A stretch of DNA of 64,000 bases, taken from assembly GCA_040403095.1 (NCBI GenBank), contig JBBALI010000004.1:1-64000 (forward strand), written 5' to 3'. Below the pieces are notes generated by a model. The model had not been told where the DNA came from and ran no database searches. It saw nothing but the letters and a program-made list of their open reading frames with translations. This DNA is from JAQVCM01 sp040403095 (GTDB taxonomy: Bacteria; Bacteroidota; Bacteroidia; Flavobacteriales_D; Crocinitomicaceae). Position numbers and translations under genes: made by a program. Below, one piece after another: positions 1 to 7,563 of the stretch; within the stretch, counting starts at the first letter, position 1, and each line of letters starts with the position of its first letter.

Positions 1-1
1 T

Positions 2-331
2 TCGACTACGAGTGAGACAAAATATTTCTTCGCAGTTGGATATTCTGCTGCAATCGGAGGTTCTGTAAAGTTATCGAACAAACTTTCCCTTTTTGGCGAG
101 ATGAATGGAATTTCATTGAAAATCATGACAAAATCAAAAACAATGACTTCCTATGTCTACAATGGAATTGAAGTTATTGACAATCTAAAAACGGTAGATA
201 AAATCACTACCTACGACGATCAATTTGATACTGTTGTCAACAATGATGAGAATGTATCTAAAAAAGCATTGTCGTTGAAACACAACTACAGTGCAATTTT
301 CTTGAATATTGGATTGAAGTTTAGTTTTTAG
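2..331 (+). CDS. C-terminal end of an outer-membrane beta-barrel protein (partial)
   Basis: The frame is open from the left edge and ends at a TAA at 329-331, so about 109 C-terminal residues are visible. They alternate polar and hydrophobic residues in short strands with Gly/Asn/Asp turns (for example KYFFAVGYSAAIGGSVKLS near the edge and HNYSAIFLNIGLKFSF at the end). A last strand ending in a C-terminal Phe is typical of porin-like barrels inserted by the Bam complex. The signal peptide and most of the barrel lie outside the window, so no substrate can be named. It is followed by a gene-free stretch of 362 bases with repeats. An internal ATG at 101 exists but is probably not the start, because the frame stays open and strand-like upstream of it. 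Confidence 0.6.
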   Translation, partial: STTSETKYFFAVGYSAAIGGSVKLSNKLSLFGEMNGISLKIMTKSKTMTSYVYNGIEVIDNLKTVDKITTYDDQFDTVVNNDENVSKKALSLKHNYSAIFLNIGLKFSF

Positions 332-344
332 AGAATTATTAAGT

Positions 345-401
345 CTTAACATCCTTAACCGCCGCAGGCAGCTGCGAAGCAAATCCTAACATCTTAACAT
401 C
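345..401. repeat. short CTTAACATC-type repeats around a small hairpin
   Basis: CTTAACATC occurs at 345-353 and 393-401, with a shorter CTAACATC at 386-393. Between them, 363-376 folds as CGCAG-GCAG-CTGCG. The block lies downstream of the barrel gene and directly abuts the inverted-repeat element at 408. It contains no reading frame. Its role is unknown; it may be a decaying intergenic repeat. Confidence 0.4.
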
Positions 402-407
402 TAGTTT

Positions 408-591
408 CAGGGAAAACGCATTTAAAAACTAATTTTTCGATCAAAGGTTTTTTGTCATGATTTTTATACAAAAATGCACGCCAAAAAAGAAATTCATGCA
501 TTTGTTTGTTCGACGGATTGCATCCGTCGTTACAAACATGTCGCTCCTATGGAGCTATTTTGATTTTTTAAAGTTAAATGCGTTTGCCCTG
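408..591. mobile_element. MITE-like element, 184 bp, with 17-bp terminal inverted repeats
   Basis: The left end, 408-424 (CAGGGAAAACGCATTTA), is the reverse complement of 575-591 with one mismatch. Inside are nested inverted repeats: AAATGCA/TGCATTT at 472-478 and 497-503; a long hairpin at 503-538 (outer TGTTTGT/ACAAACA, inner CGACGGA/TCCGTCG, loop TTGCA); and a second hairpin at 543-555 (GCTCC-TAT-GGAGC). There is no open reading frame, so any transposase would have to act in trans. The flanks carry the similar strings CATCTAGTTT (398-407) and CATCTGTTT (592-600), a possible but imperfect target-site duplication. Only one copy was noticed in this window. The other possibility is a large folded regulatory or REP-like element. 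Confidence 0.5.
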
Positions 592-609
592 CATCTGTTT
601 TGCAAAAAC

Positions 610-640
610 TTGCATCATAACTAAAATATACTTACTTTTG
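610..640 (+). promoter_or_regulatory. Bacteroidota-type promoter of rpsP operon
   Basis: TACTTTTG at 633-640 fits the -7 consensus TAnnTTTG, and TTG at 610-612 fits the -33 element with a 20-base spacer. The start codon of rpsP is about 50 bases downstream. Confidence 0.6.
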
Positions 641-693
641 CACCCTTAATTAATTATTAACTGGAGTTTCGTACTCCAACTTATAAACAAAAA

Positions 694-1269
694 ATGGCAA
701 CACGTATTAGATTGCAAAGACACGGGAAAAAATCAAAAGCATTTTTTCACCTTGTAGTCGCTGATTCAAGAGCGAAAAGAGATGGTAAATTCATCGAAAA
801 ATTGGGTACTTACAATCCAAACACAAATCCAGCAACAATCGAAATCAATTTCGAATCTGCTTTGCAATGGGTTCGTACTGGAGCTGAAATGTCTGACACT
901 GCGAGAGCTTTGTTGTCTTACAGAGGTGTATTGTACAAAAACCACTTGATCAACGGTATCAAAAAAGGTGCTTTGACTGAGGCTGATGTTGAAACTAAAT
1001 TTGCTGCTTGGGAAGCTGAGAAATCAGACAAAATCAACAACAAAAAAGACGGTTTGGCAAACAGTGCTGTAGCTGCTAAGGCTGCTGCTTTGAAAGCTGA
1101 AGCTGAATCAAATGCTGCAAAAGCGAAAGCAATTGAAGCAAAAAATGCTCCTGAAGTTGAAGAAGTTGCTGAAGAAGTAGCTGAGGAAACAACAGAAGAA
1201 ACTGCAGCTGAAGAGACTTCTACTGAAGAGGCTTCGACAGAAGAAGGTACAGAGGAAACTCAAGCATAA
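694..1269 (+). CDS. rpsP: 30S ribosomal protein S16 with long acidic C-terminal tail
   Basis: Structural protein of the small ribosomal subunit, needed for 30S assembly. The first ~85 residues are the S16 fold, beginning ATRIRLQRHGKKSKAFFHLV and containing the conserved DSRAKRDGKFIEKLGTYNP block. The protein is 191 aa, about twice the usual bacterial 80-90 aa. The extra ~100 residues are rich in Ala, Glu and Lys and end in a strongly acidic Thr/Glu stretch; such extensions are common in Bacteroidota S16. It heads a likely operon with rimM (16-base gap) and a tRNA methyltransferase, behind a good promoter. The usual trmD and rplS partners do not follow. The identification is firm; the role of the tail is unknown. 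Confidence 0.97.
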   Translation: MATRIRLQRHGKKSKAFFHLVVADSRAKRDGKFIEKLGTYNPNTNPATIEINFESALQWVRTGAEMSDTARALLSYRGVLYKNHLINGIKKGALTEADVETKFAAWEAEKSDKINNKKDGLANSAVAAKAAALKAEAESNAAKAKAIEAKNAPEVEEVAEEVAEETTEETAAEETSTEEASTEEGTEETQA

Positions 1270-1284
1270 GAACAAAATATTTAA

Positions 1285-1815
1285 ATGAAAAAAGCAGATT
1301 GCTATCATTTAGGATATGTAGCGAAACTTCACGGATTCAAAGGTGAAGTTTCGTTTTTTTTAGACGTTACTGATCCAACTGAATATACCAAACTAGATTC
1401 GGTTTTCATTGACATTAACGGACAACTAACTCCTTTTTTTGTTGAGTCTTTTCAACTTAAACCACGTGGATTCGCAGCTGTAAAATTGGAAGGCGTAAAC
1501 TCTGAAAACGACGCAAAAGTGTTGATGAGAAAGAATTTATACTTGCCATTAACAGAATTGCCAGAATTAACAGGAATTCAATTTTATGACCACGAAGTTG
1601 TGGGATTTGAAGTTGTTGATGATAATTTTGGACCAGTTGGAATTCTAGAAACAATTGTAGATTTACCAGTAAATCCCTTGATTCAAATTAAAAATCCAAA
1701 CGGGAAAGAGGTCTTGATTCCTTTCGTAAAAAATTTAGTGCAAGAAGTTGATCGTACAAATCGAATTCTTAGAGTCAACGCTCCTGATGGATTAATCGCT
1801 ATTTATTTGGGCTGA
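1285..1815 (+). CDS. rimM: ribosome maturation factor RimM
   Basis: RimM helps mature the 3' domain of 16S rRNA in the 30S head and binds ribosomal protein S19. The 176-aa length is normal. The N-terminal RimM beta-barrel opens with GYVAKLHGFKGEVSFF (residues ~9-24), which is diagnostic, and the C-terminal PRC-barrel-like half (about 95-170) contains NPLIQIKNPNGKEVLIPFV. It follows rpsP as in most bacteria. The stop codon overlaps the start of the next gene by one base (TGATG), suggesting translational coupling. Confidence 0.96.
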   Translation: MKKADCYHLGYVAKLHGFKGEVSFFLDVTDPTEYTKLDSVFIDINGQLTPFFVESFQLKPRGFAAVKLEGVNSENDAKVLMRKNLYLPLTELPELTGIQFYDHEVVGFEVVDDNFGPVGILETIVDLPVNPLIQIKNPNGKEVLIPFVKNLVQEVDRTNRILRVNAPDGLIAIYLG

Positions 1816-2519
1816 TGTCCATTTTTAAATTCAAACATTTTGAAGTAAATCAAACGAATTCGGCCATGAAAATTGGAACCGATTCAATGGTTTTTGGTTC
1901 ATTGATTGATGTTGAAGGAAAATCAAACGCACTCGACATTGGAACTGGAACAGGTGTATTGAGTTTGATGACAGCACAAAGAAATCCCAACTTAAAGATT
2001 ACCGCCATTGAAATTGAAGAAAATGCTTTTGAGGAAGCCAAAATGAACTTCAATAATTCGCCTTTTCAACATCAATTAAATGCTTTTCATTTTGATTTTT
2101 TAAATTTCAATCCAGATTCTAAATTTGATCTCATTTTTTCAAATCCGCCGTATTTTGAAAATGCTTCTAAATCTTTACTCCAAGAAAAAAATTTAGCAAG
2201 ACACGATGACAGTTTACCGCTGAATGTACTTTTTGAAAAGGTAAGTGATTTACTGAATGAAAAAGGTGATTTTTGGGTGATTCTACCAAGTTTGACTTTT
2301 GATTCTTACTTAAATATTGCCCAGCAAAACAGCCTTTTTTTAGTGAAAGAGATCGAAATCTACGGAAAAGAAAATCAATTGGTCAGAAAAATCGGTGCAT
2401 TTTCAAAGATTAAGAAACCACTCAAACTTGCTCGTTTGACAATTAGAAAAAGAGATGGGAATTACACAGATGAATATAAAAAACTAACTGCTGAATATCA
2501 TTTTAATGAATTGAAATGA
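1815..2519 (+). CDS. trmN6: tRNA1(Val) (adenine(37)-N6)-methyltransferase-like SAM enzyme
   Basis: A class I SAM-dependent methyltransferase of the TrmN6/YfiC type, which N6-methylates adenosine 37 of tRNA-Val. The SAM-binding motif I is DIGTGTG (residues 41-47), and the amino-methyltransferase motif IV is NPPY (110-113) within LIFSNPPYF. The length (234 aa) matches the family. Its position behind rpsP and rimM, overlapping rimM by one base, supports a translation-related role. RlmF-like or HemK-like methyltransferases share the NPPY motif but have longer sequences and other neighbours. Confidence 0.85.
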   Translation: MSIFKFKHFEVNQTNSAMKIGTDSMVFGSLIDVEGKSNALDIGTGTGVLSLMTAQRNPNLKITAIEIEENAFEEAKMNFNNSPFQHQLNAFHFDFLNFNPDSKFDLIFSNPPYFENASKSLLQEKNLARHDDSLPLNVLFEKVSDLLNEKGDFWVILPSLTFDSYLNIAQQNSLFLVKEIEIYGKENQLVRKIGAFSKIKKPLKLARLTIRKRDGNYTDEYKKLTAEYHFNELK

Positions 2520-2544
2520 AAAAAGCGATGAATTTCACCGCTTT
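2516..2544 (-). terminator. intrinsic terminator of the 2552-4910 minus-strand cluster
   Basis: On the minus strand AAAGCG (2539-2544) pairs with CGCTTT (2522-2527), with further inner pairs (G-T, TGA/TCA), and is followed by a run of T. It sits in the 32-base gap between two convergent genes. Confidence 0.6.
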
Positions 2545-2551
2545 AAATGAT

Positions 2552-3109
2552 CTACAATGTCTGTTTGATTAAATTGTCTAGTTCTTCTTGCAAACTCACT
2601 CCAGCATCTTGATTATACCAATTCTGCAAAGCGATTTTCATTTGTTCAAAGTCAGCGCCATCTGCTTTTAGTTGGTTAAAAATTACTTGGCAATCTGCTG
2701 GTCTAGGACCCCAAACTGCTAAATCTTTCTCGTTTTCATCTCTGATCACTAAAATTGGAATTGATTTTCCTCCATTAGTTAAATATTTTTCAATTTCAGA
2801 ATCAGAATCACGAAGTTGAATTTCTAGATTCACATGTTCATTCAATTCGCTTATTAAATGAATAAAAGGAACACTGTGCGCAGCATCGCCACACCATGGT
2901 TCAGTTATCAATATCCATTTTTGTGGATTTTTGATTTGACTCATTGTTTCATTAATCGATGCCAAAATTTCTCCATGTTTGATCCAGCGTTTGCTTCTGG
3001 TTTGATTCATTTTTGTATAATCCAAGTAATCAGCATTATCATATGGCTCAACCGGTTGTGGATTTTGTAAAATTTCATTAAAATAGCTTGTATATTCTTC
3101 CCAATTCAT
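2552..3109 (-). CDS. thioredoxin-like protein with single-Cys WCGD motif
   Basis: A 185-aa protein resembling the Thioredoxin_9 group. The core strand KWILITEPWCGDAAHSVPF (residues 64-82) sits where thioredoxins carry WCxxC, but the second cysteine is missing (C73-G-D-A), so classical dithiol exchange is unlikely. A downstream cis-Pro-like IPILVIRDENEK segment fits the fold. No signal peptide is seen, so it is probably cytoplasmic. It is the last gene of a four-gene minus-strand set (gap of 45 bases to the upstream lipoprotein), followed by a terminator. The fold is recognised; the reaction is not. Confidence 0.75.
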   Translation of the reverse strand: MNWEEYTSYFNEILQNPQPVEPYDNADYLDYTKMNQTRSKRWIKHGEILASINETMSQIKNPQKWILITEPWCGDAAHSVPFIHLISELNEHVNLEIQLRDSDSEIEKYLTNGGKSIPILVIRDENEKDLAVWGPRPADCQVIFNQLKADGADFEQMKIALQNWYNQDAGVSLQEELDNLIKQTL

Positions 3110-3154
3110 GTTTGTAAATTTTAAATGTTTGAATATGTCAAAGTTAAAGATTTA

Positions 3155-3553
3155 TTAAGGATAACAAGTGATGATTCTTTCAAAACTTTTTAGTGTTCCA
3201 TCGTGATCAATCGCCACATCAATTGTAATTTTCATTTGAGAAGTATCGGTAACGGAATTCTTCCATTTTTCGTTGAAAGTATATGATGACTGATGTAAAT
3301 GATATCCTTGATTTAAGACATTCATTCCAGTTGACAAGTTCTTAATGATAATATTGTATCCATGCATGTCGTATGCTGCTGAGACATTTCCAATCACCTT
3401 GATTGTATCACCGAAATTGTAAGTTTCGATCAAAACAGGTGAAGTTAAATTAAAAGTTGGATCGTCTACAACAGTTGGTTCTGATGTTTCTTTTTTACAT
3501 GAAATCACTGTCAATGAAATGATTCCAAAAAATATAATAATTGATTTTTTCAT
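3155..3553 (-). CDS. small lipoprotein, possibly DUF4625-like
   Basis: 132 aa with a type II signal sequence: a hydrophobic stretch ending VISC, with Cys19 as the lipidated residue, followed by KKE. The mature part looks like a small beta-sandwich and has several His residues (MHGYNI, GYHLHQSSY, IDHDG). It may belong to the DUF4625 group of Bacteroidota lipoproteins; this is a resemblance, not a firm assignment. Its ATG overlaps the stop of the upstream barrel gene by 4 bases, so the two are translationally coupled and probably work together in the envelope. Confidence 0.7.
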   Translation of the reverse strand: MKKSIIIFFGIISLTVISCKKETSEPTVVDDPTFNLTSPVLIETYNFGDTIKVIGNVSAAYDMHGYNIIIKNLSTGMNVLNQGYHLHQSSYTFNEKWKNSVTDTSQMKITIDVAIDHDGTLKSFERIITCYP

Positions 3554-4464
3554 TTTTTTGTAATAAAATAGTTAATACCAAAACGGAATGCAGTTTTTTG
3601 AGTGACATATCCATTTCCTAAATCTTGATAAACTGGCGCAAAATAATTGGCGGAAAACATCCAGTTTTTATAAATTGCAGCAATAGTAAATTGTGCATTT
3701 AAAATCGTTCCTCCATTGTAAGAGTCATTATTTACTTTTCCTTTGATTCGATCTCGAAAGTTGTGATTATAGTTGAATCCCACTTGTGGAAGAATTCTCA
3801 GATTCTCATTCAAAACCCATCTGTAAAAAGCCAAATGGGTCGATCCCAAAGCGTGTCCGAATTGATAATCGAACTTGTTTTCAGTCTTGTAACTAAAACT
3901 AGATTCTGTCAAATATCCCCAACTTCCTTTTTGGATTGAATAATTTAAGGATGCAATGAAATCAATTGTCCCTGTGCCAGGAAGCATATTGCGATTATTG
4001 ACAATTGTATTGTCAAATTTCCCTGTAGGAATTTTTGCACCAATTCCAAATGTTCCCGCTTGTTTAAATTTTCTTGCAAGCGAATCTGTATTTTGGATGA
4101 AGACATAATTTCCCATCAATGTAATATCTCCTAAACCTTGATTTGTGATAGTCGTTTCCGTCGTCTTTTGTGAATTGTAAACATATGGAACAACCGCCAT
4201 TACTTGAAAATGACGATTTATTTTCCATCTGCCCATCAAATCTGTGGAAGTAAATACTTCGCTTGTAGATGGGTCTTGAAAACCAAAAAGAGGCGGATGT
4301 GTAGTTGTAAATGTTCGCGTATTGGATCTAATTCCAATAAAATGATGGTTTGAACTTGGCAATAATCCCAAGGAAAATGAACTTGCAGCACAGCCGCAAA
4401 CATCACAAGCTAAAGAATGAGTCGCCAAGAGTATCAAACCGAAAAACAAAATGATTTTCTGCAT
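3550..4464 (-). CDS. outer-membrane barrel protein with N-terminal CDVCGC motif
   Basis: 304 aa with a signal peptide (MQKIILFFGLILLATHSLA). The mature protein starts at or near Cys20 with the cluster CDVCGC (C20, C23, C25). The rest alternates like a membrane barrel with many aromatic strand ends (GRWKINRHFQVMAVVPYVY, FRFGINYFITKK), resembling the transporter family of the phenol MetA-degradation type often found in Bacteroidota. The cysteine cluster could bind a metal at the inner mouth of the barrel; this is inference. It lies between a CNGKCYL protein and a coupled lipoprotein. Confidence 0.7.
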   Translation of the reverse strand: MQKIILFFGLILLATHSLACDVCGCAASSFSLGLLPSSNHHFIGIRSNTRTFTTTHPPLFGFQDPSTSEVFTSTDLMGRWKINRHFQVMAVVPYVYNSQKTTETTITNQGLGDITLMGNYVFIQNTDSLARKFKQAGTFGIGAKIPTGKFDNTIVNNRNMLPGTGTIDFIASLNYSIQKGSWGYLTESSFSYKTENKFDYQFGHALGSTHLAFYRWVLNENLRILPQVGFNYNHNFRDRIKGKVNNDSYNGGTILNAQFTIAAIYKNWMFSANYFAPVYQDLGNGYVTQKTAFRFGINYFITKK

Positions 4465-4520
4465 GATTTAAACAATAAAATTGAAAAATTAAATTGCTAC
4501 TAGAACAATTTATTTAATTA

Positions 4521-4910
4521 TCAAATTATTATCTGTGTTGGCGGATGGAAAATATTACCAGAAAATCCTTTAATTTGCTGGAAACGATATTCAAAAACCT
4601 GTTTTTCATTTGTTTCAAACACCGCAAAAAGTAGATTTATCTCCAGTGGAGTAGGGATGTACTCAAATTTTAAATTTCCTTGAAATGGATTGGTTTTTGA
4701 ATTGTGATTTTGTTCTTTTTGTTCTAATTTTTCCAATTGTTTTGAAAGGTAGCACTTCCCATTACAATGAAGCATTGGTATGGCTTTATTCTCACATTTT
4801 TCAGCGATAATTTGTTCTTGGTTGACTTTAAACCATATTTCCCAACTCAAGCGAGCAATGTCTTTCGCAAGGAATCCAGTAATACAGAAAATGACAATCA
4901 ATGTTCTCAT
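4521..4910 (-). CDS. small Cys-containing envelope protein (CNGKCYL family)
   Basis: 129 aa. The N-terminus (MRTLIVIFCITGFLAKDIA) is a short hydrophobic segment, probably a signal anchor. After it comes the motif CNGKCYL (C49, C53) preceded by KCENKAIPMLHC, and the C-terminus ends HPPTQIII. Small proteins with this signature recur in Bacteroidota next to TonB-dependent receptors or metal-related genes; their function is not established. It is the first gene of the minus-strand set, 56 bases upstream of the CDVCGC barrel. A TAnnTTTG box (complement of 4917-4924) lies directly before it. Confidence 0.6.
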   Translation of the reverse strand: MRTLIVIFCITGFLAKDIARLSWEIWFKVNQEQIIAEKCENKAIPMLHCNGKCYLSKQLEKLEQKEQNHNSKTNPFQGNLKFEYIPTPLEINLLFAVFETNEKQVFEYRFQQIKGFSGNIFHPPTQIII

Positions 4911-4916
4911 CTATCA

Positions 4917-4924
4917 CAAAATTA
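4917..4924 (-). promoter_or_regulatory. -7 promoter element before the CNGKCYL gene
   Basis: CAAAATTA on the plus strand reads TAATTTTG on the minus strand, matching TAnnTTTG. No TTG stands at the normal spacing. The box overlaps the arm of the terminator hairpin of the upstream gene, and the start codon is 7 bases away, so the transcript would have almost no leader. Confidence 0.35.
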
Positions 4925-4952
4925 AGTCCGAAAACAATTATTTTCGGACTTT
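4921..4952 (-). terminator. perfect 11-bp hairpin terminator after the E1 gene
   Basis: AAGTCCGAAAA (4924-4934) and TTTTCGGACTT (4941-4951) form a perfect 11-bp stem with loop CAATTA. In the minus direction it is followed by a T-rich tract (TTAATTTT). It separates the E1 gene from the next minus-strand gene. Confidence 0.65.
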
Positions 4953-4957
4953 CAATG

Positions 4958-7402
4958 TCAATATAAAGCAGGAAATTTTGAAGGAGAAACCTCGCTCATC
5001 ATTCCATACACTTTCTCAAAAATATCATCGATACTTGGTTTAGAAAAATAATCACCATCTGAGCCATAAGGTGGTCTGTGATCTTTTGCACTCAATGTTT
5101 CAGGCGCAGAATCTAAGGTAAAATATGATTTTTGTTCAACTAAAATTTTATCCAACATGTAACCAGTGGCTCCTGAACTAACATCTTCATCCACAATCAG
5201 TAAACGATTTGTTTTTTGCAACGATTTACCAATTAAATGATTGATGTCAAAAGGAATCAATGTTTGTGCGTCAATTAATTCAACTGAAATACCATGCTCT
5301 GCTAACAATTTGCAAGCTTGCTCGCATAAATTGAAAGTTGAACCATAAGAAACCAAAGTTAAATCTGTTCCTTCTTGCACAATTTCTGGAATTCCCAAAG
5401 GCGTTCTAAATTCTCCAATATTTGTTGGGTTTCTTTCTTTGGTTCTGTAACCATTCAAAGGTTCAATCACCAAAGCTGGTTCGTCACCAATTAATAATGT
5501 ATTGTAAAATCCTGCAGCTTTGGTCATGTTTCTTGGTACGCAGACATACATTCCACGCAAAGAATTAATGATCATTCCCATTGGACTTCCACTGTGCCAA
5601 ATTCCTTCCAAACGGTGTCCGCGCGTACTTACAATTAAGGGTGCTTTTTGTCCACCTTTGGTTCTGTATTGAACAGTTGACAAATCATCAGACATAATTT
5701 GAATGGCGTACAATAAATAGTCTAAATATTGAATTTCAGCAATTGGTCTTAAACCTCTCATTGCCATTCCAATTCCTTGTCCGATAATCGTACATTCTCT
5801 AATTCCAACATCAGAAACGCGCAATTCACCAAATTCTTCTTGCATACCTTCCAAACTTTGGTTTACACCGCCGATCTTACCAGCATCTTCCCCAAAAATC
5901 AAAGTTTGAGGATATTTTTTAAAGATTTCTCTAAAATTATCACGCAAGATAATTCTTCCATCTTCCATCTTTACTTCGTCTGCATATTGAGGTTCAATTC
6001 CTTCAATTTTCACAGCATTGAAAGCAGATTCAGAATATAAATGTGAACTGTATCTTGATTTATTGTTTTCTATTTGTAGTTTAATCCAAGTAGAAAGCAT
6101 TGTTTTTGAAACAATACTTTCAGATTTGATTGTACGCAAAACTTTTCTTGCTGACGACAAAATATCTTTGCGAATAGGATCCATCGCTTTTTGTAAAGCA
6201 ACAATTTCAGCTTGTATAAATCCTTTATGTGTTGTTTCTGCTTCAATCGATTGAAATAATTGAATCACTTCCACCAAGTCATTTTTCAAACCATTTGTGA
6301 AATCTTTCCAAGCAATGGATTTAAAATCGCGGACTTCTTTCTTCGCATCTTTTTCAATATTTTCAAGTTCTTCTGGAGTAGCGATCGCGTTTCCATCAGC
6401 ATTGAAAGTTAAAATCCATTCTTTGAATTTATTGATGCAATCAAATTCAGTTTCCCATTTCAATCTTTCTTCAGACTTGTAGCGCTCATGAGAACCGGAA
6501 GTTGAATGACCTTGCGGTTGATTCACTTCTTGCACATGCACCAATACAGGAACATGTTCTTCTCGCGCGATTGCAACTGCTTTTTCATACGTTTCAACTA
6601 AATGAGCGTAATCCCAACCTTTTGTTGTGAAAATTTCATAGCCAGGTTTCTCCGCTGTTCTCTGCATTCCTGCCAAAGCTTCTGAAATACTTCCTTTAGT
6701 TGTTTGTTTGTCTCTCGAAACAGAAATTCCAAAGCCATCATCCCAAACTGACATTACCATCGGAACTTGTAAAACGCCTGCAGCATTGATTGTTTCCCAG
6801 AATGGACCTTCAGAAGTACTCGCATCTCCGATTGTTCCGAACGCGACTTCATTTCCGCCGTTTGTGAATTTTTGAAAATCAGCTAATTCTTTCAATTCAG
6901 GATGATTTCTGTACACTTTTGAAGCTTGAGCCAAACCAAGTAACCGTGGCATTTGACCAGCAGTAGGTGAAATATCGGCAGAACTGTTTTTTTGTTCCAT
7001 CAAATTTAACCAATTGCCATTTGCATCTAAGTTTCTCGATGAATAGTGTCCACCCATTTGTCTTCCAGCTGATTGCGGCTCTAACTCAAGGTTTGTTTCA
7101 CCGTACAATCCTGCAAAATATTGTTGAATATTGAGTTGACCAATGGCCATCATCAACGTTTGATCTCGATAATAACCAGAACGGAAATCTCCATTTCTGA
7201 ATTGTTTTGCTAAGGCGATTTGGGCTAGTTCTTTTCCGTCACCGAAAATTCCAAACTTGGCTTTTCCGGATAAAACTTCACGTCTTCCTAACAACGATGC
7301 TTCGCGTGATAAACAAGCCAATTTGTAGTCTGCAATCACTTCATTTTTGAATGTTTCAAAATCTACAGGGGTAACATCAATTTCAGTCGATTCTTTTGCC
7401 AT
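4958..7402 (-). CDS. fused alpha-beta E1 component of a branched-chain-type 2-oxoacid dehydrogenase
   Basis: Thiamine-diphosphate enzyme that decarboxylates 2-oxoacids and passes the acyl group to the lipoyl E2 of the complex. In its 814 residues the alpha part (about 1-440) has the ThDP motif GDASTSEG (192-199) followed by VWDDGFGIS, and the beta part (about 470-814) starts EDGRIILRDNFREIFKKYP and has FGEDAGKIGG and the transketolase C-domain. In most bacteria these are two genes; a single fused gene is common in Bacteroidota. The branched-chain substrate is inferred from the family and from leucine dehydrogenase and an MCC-like carboxylase nearby. No E2 or E3 lies in the window. A good promoter is at 7422-7452, and the gene ends at its own terminator. 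Confidence 0.88.
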   Translation of the reverse strand: MAKESTEIDVTPVDFETFKNEVIADYKLACLSREASLLGRREVLSGKAKFGIFGDGKELAQIALAKQFRNGDFRSGYYRDQTLMMAIGQLNIQQYFAGLYGETNLELEPQSAGRQMGGHYSSRNLDANGNWLNLMEQKNSSADISPTAGQMPRLLGLAQASKVYRNHPELKELADFQKFTNGGNEVAFGTIGDASTSEGPFWETINAAGVLQVPMVMSVWDDGFGISVSRDKQTTKGSISEALAGMQRTAEKPGYEIFTTKGWDYAHLVETYEKAVAIAREEHVPVLVHVQEVNQPQGHSTSGSHERYKSEERLKWETEFDCINKFKEWILTFNADGNAIATPEELENIEKDAKKEVRDFKSIAWKDFTNGLKNDLVEVIQLFQSIEAETTHKGFIQAEIVALQKAMDPIRKDILSSARKVLRTIKSESIVSKTMLSTWIKLQIENNKSRYSSHLYSESAFNAVKIEGIEPQYADEVKMEDGRIILRDNFREIFKKYPQTLIFGEDAGKIGGVNQSLEGMQEEFGELRVSDVGIRECTIIGQGIGMAMRGLRPIAEIQYLDYLLYAIQIMSDDLSTVQYRTKGGQKAPLIVSTRGHRLEGIWHSGSPMGMIINSLRGMYVCVPRNMTKAAGFYNTLLIGDEPALVIEPLNGYRTKERNPTNIGEFRTPLGIPEIVQEGTDLTLVSYGSTFNLCEQACKLLAEHGISVELIDAQTLIPFDINHLIGKSLQKTNRLLIVDEDVSSGATGYMLDKILVEQKSYFTLDSAPETLSAKDHRPPYGSDGDYFSKPSIDDIFEKVYGMMSEVSPSKFPALY

Positions 7403-7421
7403 AGCTTAAAATAATGAATTG

Positions 7422-7452
7422 CAAATATACTATTTTCGACTCTTTTTTTCAA
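7422..7452 (-). promoter_or_regulatory. promoter of the fused E1 gene
   Basis: On the minus strand the -7 box TATATTTG is at 7422-7429 and TTG at 7450-7452, 20 bases apart. The start codon at 7402 leaves a leader of roughly 15 bases. Confidence 0.6.
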
Positions 7453-7563
7453 GTTGAAAAGCGAGATTCTTATCAATGATTCATTGTTTATAAAAACTGG
7501 CTTGCGAAACGAATTCACAAAATTCAAGTTTGAGTAAATGATATTTACTTAATAGTAGTTAAA

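Noticed and set aside
185..382. Minus-strand frame opposite the partial barrel gene
   Set aside because: It runs antisense to a strand-patterned barrel end and into the repeat block; it looks like a shadow frame.
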